DNA of 7,290 bases from Lachnospiraceae bacterium (lineage in GTDB: Bacteria; Bacillota_A; Clostridia; Lachnospirales; Lachnospiraceae): NCBI GenBank assembly GCA_017464045.1, contig JAFUEG010000017.1, forward strand, positions 1 to 7,290, read 5' to 3'. This document shows positions 6,329 through 7,290 of this stretch, one piece after another (within the stretch, counting starts at the first letter, position 1; each line of letters opens with the position of its first letter). The position numbers and the translations under genes are program-made. Below the pieces are notes generated by a model. It saw only the letters and a program-made list of their open reading frames with translations. It did not search any database and was not told where the DNA came from.

Positions 6329-7162
6329 GTTGCAGATATATTGCAGTCTATTGCTTCAAAGCTATATAGTATTAAAGAATTGAGGAAGAACTTTGTTGCA
6401 GCAAATTTCGATTTTTCGGCATTTGGATTAGGCGTCCATATCGAAAACGGAAATCCAATATACGATATAGGTACTGCATTAGAATGTATGGTTGGAGAGA
6501 TTGCAAAAAAAGGCAAACGTCTTTTAATATCAATAGATGAAATTATAAATAATGATTATGTTAAAATATTTGCCGGAACATTTCAGATGCTTTTAAGACA
6601 AAAACTGCCGGTTTATCTTTTGATGACAGGCCTTTATAATAATATTTATAATTTGCAAAATGAAAAGACTTTAACATTTTTGTATCGTGCACCGAAGATT
6701 ATGCTTGAACCGTTGAGTGTGAACTCTATAGCAAGGAGCTATAAAAATATTTTTAATCTTGATACGGAAACTGCACAGACAATGGGCAAGCTTACAAAAG
6801 GATATGCATTTGCTTATCAGGTGCTCGGATATCTGTTTTGGAAAAAATACGGGTCGAATTCAAAGGACGCTGATTTGAACAGTATTATTCCACAATATGA
6901 TGATTATCTTGAAAATTATGTATATGAAAAAATATGGTTTGAGCTGTCAGCAAAAGAAAAAGAAATTATTGAATTGATAATAAAAAATGGTGAAATGAAG
7001 ATTGCTGATATTAGAAATGCCATAGATATTAATTCAAGTAATATGTCCGTATATCGTGAAAGATTAAAATACAAAGGTTTAGTTGATGTATCTCATTATG
7101 GCTATTTATCTCTTAAGCTTCCGCGATTTGCTGAAATAATTCAAATGAGACTGGATTATTGA
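6329..7162 (+). pseudogene. 5'-truncated AAA-type ATPase with C-terminal winged helix (remnant)
   Basis: The readable protein carries a Walker B-like strand, RLLISIDEI (about 6515-6545), then LLMTGLYNNI as a sensor-like strand, then the NLQNEKTLTFLYRAPKI segment typical of AAA_16/ATPase_2-like proteins common in Clostridia. The C-terminal 70 residues (from LSAKEKEII) form a winged-helix-type domain. The N-terminal P-loop (GxxGxGK(T/S)) and about 80-90 flanking residues are missing. The frame stays open upstream to the TAA at 6281-6283, but recognisable homology seems to begin only near ADILQSIASKLY at about 6332. The only start in this stretch is a TTG at 6341 with no ribosome binding site. 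The ATG at 6291 that overlaps the preceding stop is out of frame and stops after three codons. Without a P-loop it should not bind ATP normally, so I call it a decayed gene. A translated fragment acting as a DNA-binding protein cannot be excluded. Confidence 0.65.
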
Positions 7163-7164
7163 TA

Positions 7165-7212
7165 AAAGAGAAAAAAACAGTTTAAACTTTTAAAAACTGT
7201 TTAAAACTCTTT
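7165..7212 (+). terminator. Weak AT-rich inverted repeat after the ATPase remnant
   Basis: Positions 7175-7183 pair with 7194-7202 (9 bp) and 7165-7170 pair with 7207-7212 (6 bp), separated by an A-rich internal loop. The stop codon at 7160-7162 is just upstream. GC content is low and the following T-tract is interrupted, so it is at best a weak terminator. It may be an old terminator of the ATPase gene. Confidence 0.4.
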
Positions 7213-7238
7213 ACTTTTGACGAAACTTATCATATAAT
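7210..7238 (+). promoter_or_regulatory. Candidate sigma-A promoter reading out of the window
   Basis: TTTACT at 7210-7215 and a perfect TATAAT at 7233-7238 are separated by the optimal 17 nt. Transcription would start near 7245. An AAGGA sequence at 7253-7257 and an ATG at 7268 follow. This is the best promoter match in the window and marks the start of a new transcription unit. Confidence 0.5.
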
Positions 7239-7267
7239 ACAGCTAATTGTATAAGGAAAATGCGTTG

Positions 7268-7290
7268 ATGGAGACTGCTTGTAAAAGGAC
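7268..7290 (+). CDS. Possible start of a gene truncated by the window end
   Basis: After the promoter, AAGGA at 7253-7257 lies 10 nt before an ATG at 7268, which opens a frame reading METACKR to the window edge. An overlapping TTG at 7265 is an alternative start. The ATG at 7260 is followed by a stop after one codon and is not a gene start. Seven codons are too few to identify a product. Confidence 0.25.

Noticed and set aside
7217..7238. TTGACG paired with TATAAT as a promoter
   Set aside because: The spacer would be only 10 nt. The TTTACT at 7210-7215 gives the proper 17 nt with the same -10 element.

Overview
The window most resembles an AT-rich, Gram-positive Clostridia genome, probably Lachnospiraceae (Butyrivibrio/Roseburia/Eubacterium-like). 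This rests on strong AGGAG-type ribosome binding sites, heavy use of ATA, AAG and GAT codons, a TagF/TagB-type polyol-phosphate transferase, and a tyrosine/tryptophan-rich C-terminal domain of a kind I recall from secreted Lachnospiraceae proteins. The taxon is an inference from these family resemblances; no search was run.

Layout, all on the + strand. Positions 1-220 are a structured 5' leader: nested hairpins, a GC-rich segment with several competing partners, then a strong 20-bp intrinsic terminator (141-190) ending only 20 nt before the ribosome binding site of the next gene. Positions 227-4081 encode a 1284-residue secreted, repeat-rich surface protein: signal peptide, beta-helix-like N-terminal domain, MBG/YDG-like beta-sandwich repeats, a CxxC module and a distinct C-terminal domain. 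A clear terminator follows (4106-4144). Positions 4238-5527 and 5524-6291 form a translationally coupled pair: a CDP-glycerol:glycerophosphotransferase-like enzyme and a family-2 glycosyltransferase. Abutting the second stop codon is a 5'-truncated AAA-type ATPase with a C-terminal winged helix (about 6329-7162) that lacks its P-loop and is best read as a pseudogene. The last 130 bases hold a weak inverted repeat, a good sigma-A-type promoter and possibly the start of another gene that runs off the window.

How it fits together: the two transferases would build or decorate a phosphate-containing cell-wall or surface glycopolymer on the cytoplasmic face of the membrane, and the large exported protein is a surface or wall-associated product. 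They are separated by a terminator and are probably transcribed independently, so the link is thematic (cell envelope) and not a shared operon. The region looks mosaic: the surface-protein gene changes from about 50-55% GC to about 35% GC near position 3240, and the ATPase remnant is joined directly to the glycosyltransferase stop codon.

I see no defence system, CRISPR array, tRNA, rRNA or insertion sequence. The signals most worth a second look are the possible attenuator or riboswitch leader, the composition break within the surface protein, its C-terminal domain, and the headless ATPase.
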